Source of the DNA: Acidobacteriaceae bacterium KBS 83
GTDB lineage: Bacteria; Acidobacteriota; Terriglobia; Terriglobales; Acidobacteriaceae
Direction: 5' to 3'
Assembly: GCA_000381585.1 (NCBI GenBank)
Contig: KB906734.1
Location: 248,001 to 312,000, forward strand
Length of the DNA stretch: 64,000 nt
Below the pieces are notes generated by a model. That model did no database searches, had not been told where the DNA came from, and saw nothing but the letters and a program-made list of their open reading frames with translations. Position numbers and translations under genes: made by a program. This document shows, one piece after another, positions 1 to 7,969 of the stretch (within the stretch, counting starts at the first letter, position 1; each line of letters begins with the position of its first letter).

Positions 1-821
1 TATTGCTGCGTCAGCACGCGCGTGCCGGTGGCGCCGTCACCGATTTCGAGTGCGCGCGGGAGCGGCCAATCGTGATCGATGGTTCCGCCTGCGGTAACGA
101 TGGCGCGGAGCGCGTGCTCCAGACCTTTGCGATTGCCGGTTGCGACACGGATCTCGACATCGGCCACCAGGCAGAAGAGCGCGCCGCCCCAGTAGGTGCG
201 ACCCCAGGTGTGAGTGCGGTCGAGGCCCTCGTCTCCCGGTTGCGGTTCACCCTTTCGCATGCCGTCGAGCATGTCGCTCCAGATTTGTTTTGCGGGGAGC
301 TCGCCTGTCTGCACCCGCGCGATGGGCTCGATGTATGTGGCGAGGCCCTCTTCCATCCAGTGCTGATCGTCCGGCAGAGAGGGAAAGGCGAGATGGACGA
401 GCTCGTGGGTGATGGTCCAGTCCGCTGCGAGTTCCTGCGGTGAGGTGTGCTGGCCGAGACGAATGCGCGTGAAGGCAGGCCAGCCGCCGACGTCACCCCA
501 GGTGGTTCCCTGCACAACGCCGCTGCGGTCGGCAACAGGGACGATGAAGATGCGGGTACGCGGGACAGGAAAACTGCCGTAATACGTAGCGACAGCATGG
601 GCTGCGGTTTCGATTCGCTTCATCACGACGTCGTCAGAAAGATCGAGTGCGCCGGTTGCAAACTCGACTTGCAGAGTGGAGCTGCCAACCTGGAGACGAC
701 GCGTTGTACGGGGTGGACCGTAGCGCCGCGCCGGGTCCCATTGCGCATGCGCGATGGTGCGCGATGCCGCAAGCGAGGCCAGCATCCGGAGGGCGGAGCG
801 TCGGCTCAGGGATAAGTTCAT
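1..821 (-). CDS. Tat-exported HExxH metallopeptidase-like protein (3' end cut by window edge)
   Basis: An open frame reads from an ATG at 821 to the left edge without a stop, so the C-terminus is missing; 273 codons are visible. The N-terminus has a twin-arginine-like signal (SRRSALRML at residues 6-14) followed by an Ala-rich stretch, suggesting export. Residues 139-143 are HELVH and a Glu-rich EEGLATY follows at 157-163, which matches the zinc site of gluzincin-type peptidases (HExxH plus a Glu about 15-20 residues on). The part before it resembles the N-terminal domain found in small acidobacterial secreted peptidases. No partner is visible in the window. Substrate is unknown. The peptidase fold is inferred from the motif only. 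Confidence 0.75.
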   Translation of the reverse strand, partial: MNLSLSRRSALRMLASLAASRTIAHAQWDPARRYGPPRTTRRLQVGSSTLQVEFATGALDLSDDVVMKRIETAAHAVATYYGSFPVPRTRIFIVPVADRSGVVQGTTWGDVGGWPAFTRIRLGQHTSPQELAADWTITHELVHLAFPSLPDDQHWMEEGLATYIEPIARVQTGELPAKQIWSDMLDGMRKGEPQPGDEGLDRTHTWGRTYWGGALFCLVADVEIRVATGNRKGLEHALRAIVTAGGTIDHDWPLPRALEIGDGATGTRVLTQQ

Positions 822-882
822 GCCGTCAGGTTGTGAGACACCGCAAGTGGGGGAAGGTAACGGCACGCGTTGATTTCTCGTT

Positions 883-1782
883 TCAGGGTGTCGTAATGCC
901 GAGTGTGTGCAACCAGGTGGCGGCGAGGTCGGGCCAGTGAGTGACGGGCAGTTTTGTTGGCCGCAAACCGTAGCCGTGTCCGCCGTTCGCAAAGAGGTGC
1001 ATCTCGGCGGGCACTTTCACCTGCTTCAGTGCTTCGTAGTAGACCAAGGCGTTCTCAACCTTTACTGGATCGTCTTCAGTCTGGATGAGAAAGCTGGGAG
1101 GCGTCAGCGCGACGGGCTTCACCTCCGGTCGCACAGCAAGCAGGTCGTTCTCCTGATGGAGATAGCCAGGGTAGATGAGCAGGGCGAAATCCGGACGCGC
1201 GCTGAGTTTGTCGGCATCGTCGATCGCAGGATACACGGCGTCCGCAGCGTGCGCGTCGAGGACCGCGACAATATGGCCGCCGGCAGAGAAACCGAGCACG
1301 CCGACACGGTGAGGATCGAGCTGCCACTCGGTTGCATGCTGGCGCACGATGCGTACAGCGCGCTGCGCATCGGCGAGATCCTCGGTGTATTTGGGGAAGG
1401 GGCCCGCATTCGGGACGCGGTACTTCACAAGAGCGCAGCTCACGCCGATGCCATTGAGCCAGTCGCAGACTTCCGTGCCCTCGAGATCGTAGGCGAGGAT
1501 CTTGTATGCGCCGCCGGGAAAGACGACGACGGTAGCGCCGGTGTTCTTACCCGCGGGTGCGGGATAGAAGGCGAGAGTTGGCTTCGAGACGAAGCCGATC
1601 CGCGCGACACGCCTGCCCGCAATCATATCGTCAGAAGAACTGGTGGTGTCGTGCTCCTGCTGGCCGTCCGGGACGTTGGGTGCACCGGGCGGAGTGCCCG
1701 GCCATAACGGCATCGTGGTCTGCGAAAAAGCCGGGACGGCGATGACGAGCGCGACTAAGAGCGAGAGGGTTGAAATACGCAC
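883..1782 (-). CDS. Secreted alpha/beta hydrolase, acetyl-xylan-esterase-like
   Basis: A 299-residue protein with a cleavable signal peptide (cut probably after the AFS at residues 18-20). The alpha/beta-hydrolase nucleophile elbow is GFSAGG (Ser about 166), the acid is in TEDDP (Asp about 237-238) and the His is in GGHGYG (His about 269). An oxyanion-hole type FPGGAY lies at 88-93. This arrangement is that of the BD-FAE/xylan acetylesterase group, which removes acyl groups from plant polysaccharides or oligosaccharides outside the cytoplasm. The start is a GTG at 1782; no better in-frame start with the full signal peptide exists. It is read in the same direction as the NamZ fusion upstream but 96 bases apart, so co-transcription is uncertain. 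Exact substrate cannot be told from sequence. Confidence 0.8.
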   Translation of the reverse strand: MRISTLSLLVALVIAVPAFSQTTMPLWPGTPPGAPNVPDGQQEHDTTSSSDDMIAGRRVARIGFVSKPTLAFYPAPAGKNTGATVVVFPGGAYKILAYDLEGTEVCDWLNGIGVSCALVKYRVPNAGPFPKYTEDLADAQRAVRIVRQHATEWQLDPHRVGVLGFSAGGHIVAVLDAHAADAVYPAIDDADKLSARPDFALLIYPGYLHQENDLLAVRPEVKPVALTPPSFLIQTEDDPVKVENALVYYEALKQVKVPAEMHLFANGGHGYGLRPTKLPVTHWPDLAATWLHTLGITTP

Positions 1783-1878
1783 GCGATGAGTGTACCCGGA
1801 CTGGCCGTGCGAGGCGATCGCGACACAGGTGTTTGTGGATGAGCTTCGCCGGAGAGCTATCTGATCAAAATTCGATTT

Positions 1879-4338
1879 TCAGTATTCAAGGTAGGCAGCA
1901 CGGCGCTGCATGAACGCATCGAGTGCGAGTCGCCAGTCGCCTGCGATGCGTTGCGGATCTTCGCCGGAGCGCAGCGCATCCAGCACGGATTTGTTTACGA
2001 GAAGGTGATCGATCTGATCGAGCTTGTAGTCGTTGAGGTAGAGCTTCCAGAGTGCTGATGCGATTTCAAGGCCGAGCTCCGGCCCGTCGAGCGCGTTGCG
2101 ATCCATCACGATCAAGGAGACTCCGTGGCAAAGCTGGCCGGCGTACGGATAGGGCGCGGCGGGTGTGAAACTGACGGGGATGAAGCGCACACCGGGCAAG
2201 AGGCGCGCGTTGAGTGTGCGAGCGAAGGTGCGCGCATCGATCCAGGGAGCACCGAGCAGTTCAAAAGGAGTATCGGTACCGCGGCCGACGGAGATGTTAC
2301 TGGTTTCGATGAGACCGAGGCCGGTGTAGAGTTCGGCGGCGCGCTGGCTGCGCAGATTCGGAGACGGATTGATCCAGTTGAGGCCCGTGGAGTCGAACCA
2401 GTCGCCACGTTGCCAGCCCTGCAACGGCACGACGGTGAGCGCGGCGTTGAGATGACCTTCGCCGTTGTAGTAGCGCGCCAGCTCTCCAATGGTCATACCG
2501 TGACGCACAGGGATGGGCATGTAGTTGGTGTAGCTGTTGCGGCCGATATCGGAGGTCGGCCCTTGTACGAAGGACCCAGTGACAGGGTTGGGGCGGTCGA
2601 GCACGACGATGTCGATGCCGATTTTCGCTGCTGCTTCGAGGACGTAGCCCATCGCCGCATCGTAGGTCCAGTAGCGGACGCCCACATCCTGAAGGTCAAT
2701 CACGACAGCGTCGAGCTGCCGCAACGTATCGATCGAGGGCCGACGCTTCTCCTCAGATCCGAAGAGACTAATCACAGGGAGACCGGTGGCGGTGTCCTTC
2801 GTGTTTGAAATATTTTCGGTGTCCTGGTTGGCCTGAAGGCCATGCTCCGGGCTGAAGAGCGTGGTGAGCGTGAGACTCGGATCGGCGGCGTGCGCATCGT
2901 GTGCGAGCACATCGATCGTGCGGTGGCCGTCACGATCCACACCCACTGCGCTGGTAAGCAGGCCCATGCGCAGATGTCCGCCGTGCTTCTTCGCGAGTGC
3001 CTGCAGGGTCAGGAACTTCTGCGACTCGAGCACGTCGACGCCGGTCATCACGTCGCCATTGCGGGCGGCCCAGCGGCGTTCGCCGGTGAGGGTCTCGTTG
3101 TAGCCGGTGAGCTGGGTGAGTTGACCGCTCTCTTGCGTCGTGATGCCGATCGCCTGAGCGGCCGCATCGGCGATGCGCGAACGCAGCGCTACGGTATGGC
3201 CGGCACCGACAGGATGGACGGCATTGGTGAGGATGATCACGTAGCTGTCACTTTGCGGATCGACCCACAGCGATGTGCCGGTGAAGCCGGTATGGCCGAA
3301 AGAGCCGACGGGAAAGAGTGTGCCGCGATTGCTGGAGAAGGCGGAGTCGATATCCCAACCGAAGCCACGCAAAGCGGTGCCGGTCGCGGGCTGCTCTGGC
3401 TCGGTCATCTTGGCCAGAGTGAGCTGGTTCAGCGGGAACTTGCTAGGACGGCCAGCGAGCCGGTCCAGGAGTGCCTCGGCGTAGACGGAAGCATCCGCCG
3501 CGGTGCTGAAGAAGCCGGCATGCCCGGCGACGCCATCCATACGGCGAGCCGTGGGGTCATGCGCAATACCGCGCAGCATGGTGCCGGAGGTGGCTAAAGT
3601 GCCATCTGATGTGACGTATTGGGTAGGGGCAATGCGTGAACGCTTCTCTGCCGGCGGCAGGTAGCCGGAGTCGGTGAGGCCGAGCGGCGCCACGATGTTG
3701 CGTTCGGCGTAGACCTCGAGCGGCAGCCCGGAGACACGCTCCACCAGCGCGCCGAGAGCGATGAAATTTTCATCGCTGTAGCGGAAGACGACGCCGGGCG
3801 GCACGACGGGCGCGGACTCGAAGAGGCGGCGCAGACCCTCGTCGCGGCCGTGCCAAGGGCCGGTGAGGTCGAGGTCGGGCGCGAGGCCGGAGTAGTGGGT
3901 GAGGCATTGGCGGATGGTGATGTCCTGCTTGCCGTTCGCGCCGAACTCCGCGATGTAATGCGCGACGGGATCGTCAATACGGATTTTGCCCTGCTCGTAG
4001 AGTTGCATGACGGCAGTGGCAGTAACGAGATCCTTGGTGAGTGAAGCCATGTCGAAGATCGTGTCCTCGGTCATGGCTTCGCGCGTGGGCTCAAGCGAGC
4101 GCATCCCGTAGGCGCGATGAAAGACGATCTGACCGCCATGCCCGATGACGACGACAGCACCGGGCAGCTCATTGTGCGCGACAGCGTCGTTGACCATGGT
4201 GTCGATTGGCGCAAAGGCGAGCGATGCGGGGACTGGTGACGCTGCGGGAGCAGTTGAAGGCTGCTGGGCGGGAGCGAGCACCGGCGCGACCAGCGCGACG
4301 GCAAACGCGACGACAGAGTTTCGCCAGAAACGCATCAT
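1879..4338 (-). CDS. namZ: Fusion of beta-lactamase-fold serine hydrolase and NamZ (GH171, DUF1343)
   Basis: An exported 819-residue protein with two catalytic domains. Residues about 40-400 form a class-C beta-lactamase/esterase domain with SLTK (Ser99, Lys102), YSDEN (Tyr187) and HTG (about 349). Residues about 433-819 form a NamZ-type exo-beta-N-acetylmuramidase domain (formerly DUF1343) with FSPEHG (Glu498), DLQDVGVR (548-555) and DRPNP. NamZ releases MurNAc from the non-reducing end of peptidoglycan fragments. In Bacteroidota NamZ is encoded near separate beta-lactamase-like (AmlB-type) proteins; here both are one chain. The ATG at 4338 overlaps the TGA of the symporter gene (ATGA), which decides the start against a longer open frame reaching 4455. 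It is the last gene of the M20 peptidase-symporter-NamZ row. Confidence 0.85.
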   Translation of the reverse strand: MMRFWRNSVVAFAVALVAPVLAPAQQPSTAPAASPVPASLAFAPIDTMVNDAVAHNELPGAVVVIGHGGQIVFHRAYGMRSLEPTREAMTEDTIFDMASLTKDLVTATAVMQLYEQGKIRIDDPVAHYIAEFGANGKQDITIRQCLTHYSGLAPDLDLTGPWHGRDEGLRRLFESAPVVPPGVVFRYSDENFIALGALVERVSGLPLEVYAERNIVAPLGLTDSGYLPPAEKRSRIAPTQYVTSDGTLATSGTMLRGIAHDPTARRMDGVAGHAGFFSTAADASVYAEALLDRLAGRPSKFPLNQLTLAKMTEPEQPATGTALRGFGWDIDSAFSSNRGTLFPVGSFGHTGFTGTSLWVDPQSDSYVIILTNAVHPVGAGHTVALRSRIADAAAQAIGITTQESGQLTQLTGYNETLTGERRWAARNGDVMTGVDVLESQKFLTLQALAKKHGGHLRMGLLTSAVGVDRDGHRTIDVLAHDAHAADPSLTLTTLFSPEHGLQANQDTENISNTKDTATGLPVISLFGSEEKRRPSIDTLRQLDAVVIDLQDVGVRYWTYDAAMGYVLEAAAKIGIDIVVLDRPNPVTGSFVQGPTSDIGRNSYTNYMPIPVRHGMTIGELARYYNGEGHLNAALTVVPLQGWQRGDWFDSTGLNWINPSPNLRSQRAAELYTGLGLIETSNISVGRGTDTPFELLGAPWIDARTFARTLNARLLPGVRFIPVSFTPAAPYPYAGQLCHGVSLIVMDRNALDGPELGLEIASALWKLYLNDYKLDQIDHLLVNKSVLDALRSGEDPQRIAGDWRLALDAFMQRRAAYLEY

Positions 4339-5816
4339 GCTGCGGTGGCCCTTTCTTTTTGCGGCAGCAGAAAGCTCGCTGTGTAGCCCACGGTGGTTGT
4401 GATCATCGCGCCGATTAGGACGTACCAAATGAACGCGACCTTGGGAATTGCCCACGCATGACCGGCGGCGAATGGGCCGGGCTGTTGCCAGAGAATGATA
4501 TTGACGATAAGGCCAATCACCATGCCGAAGATGGCGCCGTTCTGGGTGGCCCGGCGTGTGAGAGTGCCGAGCAGGAAGGCGCCGAGCATCTCGCCCCAGG
4601 TGACCGAAGCGATGGAGAGACCGATCTCAACGACATGGCCGCCGGTGCGCGAGAGGATGGCGAGCACGAGCAGCACGATGGCCCAGACCGCGGTGAGGAT
4701 CCGGGATAGACGCGTGCGTGCGCGCTCCTCCATTTCGGGATGGCGCGGGAGGTAGAAGTCGACCATGGTGGTGGAGGAGAGCGAGTTAAGCGCGGCGCTC
4801 ATGTTCGACATCGCCGCGGCAAGAATGGCTGCGATCACCAGCCCCGAGATGCCGTGCGGCATCACTTGCACGATGAAGAGCGGGAAGAGACGATCGGCCG
4901 TGCCGACGTGCGCGAGCGTACCGGCGGGATAGAAGACGTAGAGACCCGCGCCGATGAGAAGGAAGAGCGCGAACTGCACAAAGACGATGACGCCGCTCGA
5001 GAGCAGGGCGAGCTGCGACTGGGCGAGGTTCTTCGCCGCGAGCAGCCGCTGTACGACGAGCTGATCCGTTCCGTGGCTGGCCATGGTAAGGAAGCAGCCG
5101 CCGATGAGACCGCCCCAGAAGGTATAGGTCTGGGTGAGCGAAAACGCGAAGTGGAAGACGGTGAACTTGTGCGCCGCAGCGGCCGTGTGATGAATGGCGC
5201 TCCAGCCGCCCGGCGTCTTCAAGGCGAGCGTCCATAACGCCAGCACGGTACCGGCGAAGTAGATGATCATCTGAACGACATCGGTCCAGATCACCGCCGC
5301 GAAGCCGCCCTCGAAGGTGTAGATGAGGGTGAGGATGGTCAGGATGATGATGGATGGAATGGTGCCGGTGCCGAAGGCGACCGTGATGACGATGGAGACG
5401 GCGAAGATGCGGACGCCTTCTGCCGCGGCGCGCGTGGCAAGGAAGAGCCCTGCGGTGAAGCGGTGCAGGCCCTTACCGAAGCGCGCACCGATCAGCTGGT
5501 AAGCCGTCATCAACTGGCCTTCAAAGTAGCGCGGCAGGAACAGCAGGCAAATCACGATGCGGCCGAGAAGATAGCCCAGCGCGATCTGCAGAAAGCCGAA
5601 GTCGCCGGTGAAGGCAAGACCCGGGATACTGATGATCGTGAGAGTGCTGGTCTCCGCGGCAACGATGGAGAGCGCGATGGCCCACCAGGGCACATTGCGG
5701 TCAGCAAGAAAGTACGACCGCAGCGACCGCTCTCCGTGGCGAAAGCGAAGTCCGAACCAGGTGATACCCAGCAGGTATAGGACGATTGCGGCAACGTCGA
5801 TGAGGTGAAGCTGCAC
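4335..5816 (-). CDS. Sodium:solute symporter (SSS family)
   Basis: A 493-residue integral membrane protein with about 13 hydrophobic segments and the SSS-family look (N-terminal IVLYLLGITWFGLRF, an AAETSTLTIISIPG segment in TM2, and SHGTDQLVVQRLLAA in the middle). These transporters couple Na+ import to uptake of sugars, sialic acid, amino acids or similar solutes. It lies between an exported M20 peptidase (30 bases upstream) and the NamZ fusion (4-base overlap downstream), so import of a peptidoglycan-derived sugar or muropeptide is a reasonable inference. The start is a GTG at 5816 with GGGAG about 10 bases before it. The substrate is not readable from the sequence. Confidence 0.85.
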   Translation of the reverse strand: MQLHLIDVAAIVLYLLGITWFGLRFRHGERSLRSYFLADRNVPWWAIALSIVAAETSTLTIISIPGLAFTGDFGFLQIALGYLLGRIVICLLFLPRYFEGQLMTAYQLIGARFGKGLHRFTAGLFLATRAAAEGVRIFAVSIVITVAFGTGTIPSIIILTILTLIYTFEGGFAAVIWTDVVQMIIYFAGTVLALWTLALKTPGGWSAIHHTAAAAHKFTVFHFAFSLTQTYTFWGGLIGGCFLTMASHGTDQLVVQRLLAAKNLAQSQLALLSSGVIVFVQFALFLLIGAGLYVFYPAGTLAHVGTADRLFPLFIVQVMPHGISGLVIAAILAAAMSNMSAALNSLSSTTMVDFYLPRHPEMEERARTRLSRILTAVWAIVLLVLAILSRTGGHVVEIGLSIASVTWGEMLGAFLLGTLTRRATQNGAIFGMVIGLIVNIILWQQPGPFAAGHAWAIPKVAFIWYVLIGAMITTTVGYTASFLLPQKERATAA

Positions 5817-5846
5817 TGGACGCGTGTCTCCCGGCGTGGCTAGTGG

Positions 5847-7301
5847 CTAGTGTGGTGTCGTCAGTGTCTTGAGGAAGTCGTAGAAGAAATCGACGCCGCG
5901 GTCATAGGACGCGATCGGCAGGCGCTCGTCCTTGCCGTGGGCTCGAACGTCGTCGCTCTCGAGTTCGATGCCTGAGACACCATAGGTGGGCATGCCCGCC
6001 GCGTTGGTGAAGATACCGTCGGATGCGCCATCGGCCATGGTGGAGACGATCGGGATGCCGGGCCACATCTTGCCTGCGACCTGTTGCAGCGCCTGCATCA
6101 CTTCCGGCTTGATAGCCGCGGGGGGCAGCGCCTTCTTGTCCGGCGCCTTGTCGAAGATCTCGCCCTGCCCGTCAGCGCCGTCGCCCACGTACTTCACGCC
6201 GATCTTCGGGCTGTCGAGAACGCGGATGATCTCCTGGCGCACTTCCTCTTTGGAGTGGCCGGGCAGGATGCGGCAGTTGACGATGGCCTGGGCGCGCTGC
6301 GGCAGCGCGTTGTTCGCATGACCCGCATCGAGCCGCGTGGCAACGCAGGTGGTGCGAAGGGTCGAGTTGTACTCGGGTGTCTGGCTGAGCCGCTTGACGG
6401 CGTCAGGATCGGGCGGCGTCTTCAGGATCGCGCGCATGTCGTCCGCGGTCTGACCGGACATGATCTTCGACTCGGTCTCGAAGTAGGCGCGGGTGACGCC
6501 GTTCAACTCGGCTGGAAATGCATAATGGGAGAGGCGCTCGAGCCCGTCGGCGAGCTCATAGATGGCGTTGTCCGGCACCGGCAGCGAGCTGTGGCCGCCG
6601 GGATTGGTGACAGTGAGCTGGTAATCCGCGTAGAGCTTCTCGCTCGCGTCGACGGCGAAGATGGTTGCTTTGCCCTGGCGCAGCTCCACGCCGCCGCCGT
6701 CAGGATTAAGGACGTATTCGGCCTCAATGAGATTGCGATGATTCTCGACCAGCCAGTTGACGCCGTTGGACTTGCCGCCCTCCTCGTCCGCGGTAAGCGC
6801 GAGGATGATGTCGCGGTCGGGGCGAAAGCCTTCACGATGCAAACTGAGAAGCGTCTCCACCAGGATGGCATCGGACTCCTTCATGTCCTGCGTGCCGCGG
6901 CCATAGTAGTAGCCGTCCTTGGTCAGGAATTGAAAGGGGTCGGTCGTCCAGTCGTCGCGACGTGCTTCGACGACATCCAGGTGGCCGATGAGCAGAATGG
7001 GCTTCTTGCCACCGGCCCCGTGATAGCGCACAACAAGATTTTGCTTGAGATCATTGGGGCCGAGCAGTTGCATGTCCGACGCCGGGAAGCCAGCGGTAAG
7101 GAATCGCTGCTGCATGGCCTTCGCGGCATCGGTAATGCTGCCTACAGAGTCGGTCGTGTTGATGTCAATGAGCTCGCGGAAGATGTCGACTGCCTCTTTG
7201 TGGTTGGGGTCAGCAGCCTGGGCGCGGGCGAGCGGCGCGAGGGTGCAAATGGTTAAGAAAAAATAATAGGAGCAGAGGAGGACGGAGATGCGTCGAGTCA
7301 T
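5847..7301 (-). CDS. Secreted M20-family zinc metallopeptidase
   Basis: A 484-residue protein with an N-terminal signal peptide (a hydrophobic stretch ending in ARAQA near residue 30). It carries the M20 di-zinc ligands in order: GHLDVV, GRGTQDMK (bridging Asp), ADEEGG (catalytic Glu and ligand), NPDGGG and, near the C-terminus, AHGKDE. A dimerisation domain lies between, with the GGHSSLP motif. M20 enzymes cleave dipeptides, N-acyl amino acids or amidated amino acids; export points to nutrient or wall-peptide processing outside the inner membrane. It is the first gene of a three-gene row with the symporter and the NamZ fusion. No good ribosome binding site precedes the ATG, and no other start keeps the signal peptide intact. 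Confidence 0.88.
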   Translation of the reverse strand: MTRRISVLLCSYYFFLTICTLAPLARAQAADPNHKEAVDIFRELIDINTTDSVGSITDAAKAMQQRFLTAGFPASDMQLLGPNDLKQNLVVRYHGAGGKKPILLIGHLDVVEARRDDWTTDPFQFLTKDGYYYGRGTQDMKESDAILVETLLSLHREGFRPDRDIILALTADEEGGKSNGVNWLVENHRNLIEAEYVLNPDGGGVELRQGKATIFAVDASEKLYADYQLTVTNPGGHSSLPVPDNAIYELADGLERLSHYAFPAELNGVTRAYFETESKIMSGQTADDMRAILKTPPDPDAVKRLSQTPEYNSTLRTTCVATRLDAGHANNALPQRAQAIVNCRILPGHSKEEVRQEIIRVLDSPKIGVKYVGDGADGQGEIFDKAPDKKALPPAAIKPEVMQALQQVAGKMWPGIPIVSTMADGASDGIFTNAAGMPTYGVSGIELESDDVRAHGKDERLPIASYDRGVDFFYDFLKTLTTPH

Positions 7302-7314
7302 CAGGAATTTGAGA

Positions 7315-7362
7315 GTACCAGATTGGCGGGTACCAGATTGCCGTGAAAGGACTTACCGGTAA
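7315..7362. promoter_or_regulatory. Direct repeats and TTACCGGTAA palindrome upstream of the M20 operon
   Basis: The gene-free stretch 7302-7582 separates the divergent M20 operon and the 108-residue gene. Just before the M20 start it holds two copies of GTACCAGATTG (7315-7325 and 7330-7340, 15 bases apart) and a perfect 10-base palindrome TTACCGGTAA (7353-7362). A second short palindrome, GTTAG-A-CTAAC, lies at 7432-7442. Spacing and symmetry fit a repressor site, but no regulator can be assigned. Confidence 0.3.
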
Positions 7363-7582
7363 CCAGAGGAAACATCACTGCCGACACGTGCAGCTGGCGC
7401 AGATTGTTGGCCATCCATTCATCGAAACCGGGTTAGACTAACGGGTCGCACAGGAATATGAAGGGAAGAATTCGAGACCTCAAAGAAGCGGGCTCGAAGA
7501 GATCGATCCGAGACGGATACAACTCAACGGAGACCGAAAGAGTCTCACCGCAGTTACCCATTCAGTCCAGGAAGTCAGGTTC

Positions 7583-7909
7583 ATGCCAAACGAAACGACT
7601 CGCTACTCGCTCCAGATGCGCCCCGTGGAACTCTGCACCCAATCCGAGCACGGCGTGCTGGAGATGGAGATCGTCGCCCAGCCGAATGGCCCAGGCGAAG
7701 CGATCCGCACGCGCTCCCGCCAGTGGTTGCCGATCTTTGAGCGCCTCTGCACCCTGCTGAGCAGCTCGGCCTTTCATCGGAAGCTGATGCATCGCACCTT
7801 AAGCGCAGGCGTGTCGATGCACCTGCTGGATCGCACGAACGGGGAGAAGCTTTTGTTCTCTAAGGAGGAGATCGCGGCGCTATCCCTGGACAAGTCGAAC
7901 GCGGCATAG
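7583..7909 (+). CDS. Conserved-looking small protein of unknown function
   Basis: A 108-residue soluble protein that I do not recognise. It has no signal peptide, no membrane segment and only one Cys; the N-terminal half is rich in polar and acidic residues and the middle (residues 47-85) looks alpha-helical. It is accepted as a gene because it fills the gap between divergent and convergent neighbours, has an AGGA about 11 bases before its ATG, and is followed at once by a strong hairpin terminator. It stands alone, facing away from the M20 operon. No function is proposed. Confidence 0.6.
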   Translation: MPNETTRYSLQMRPVELCTQSEHGVLEMEIVAQPNGPGEAIRTRSRQWLPIFERLCTLLSSSAFHRKLMHRTLSAGVSMHLLDRTNGEKLLFSKEEIAALSLDKSNAA

Positions 7910-7931
7910 CTTCAGATCGTGACACAAACGA

Positions 7932-7955
7932 AAAGGCCGGCGCCTGCCGGCCTTT
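7932..7955. terminator. Bidirectional rho-independent terminator
   Basis: A perfect 10-bp stem AAAGGCCGGC / GCCGGCCTTT with a 4-base loop lies between two convergent genes (ends at 7909 and 7970). The stem begins with A's and ends with T's, so it can end transcription from both sides. Confidence 0.85.
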
Positions 7956-7969
7956 GTTGTGTTTGCGCT

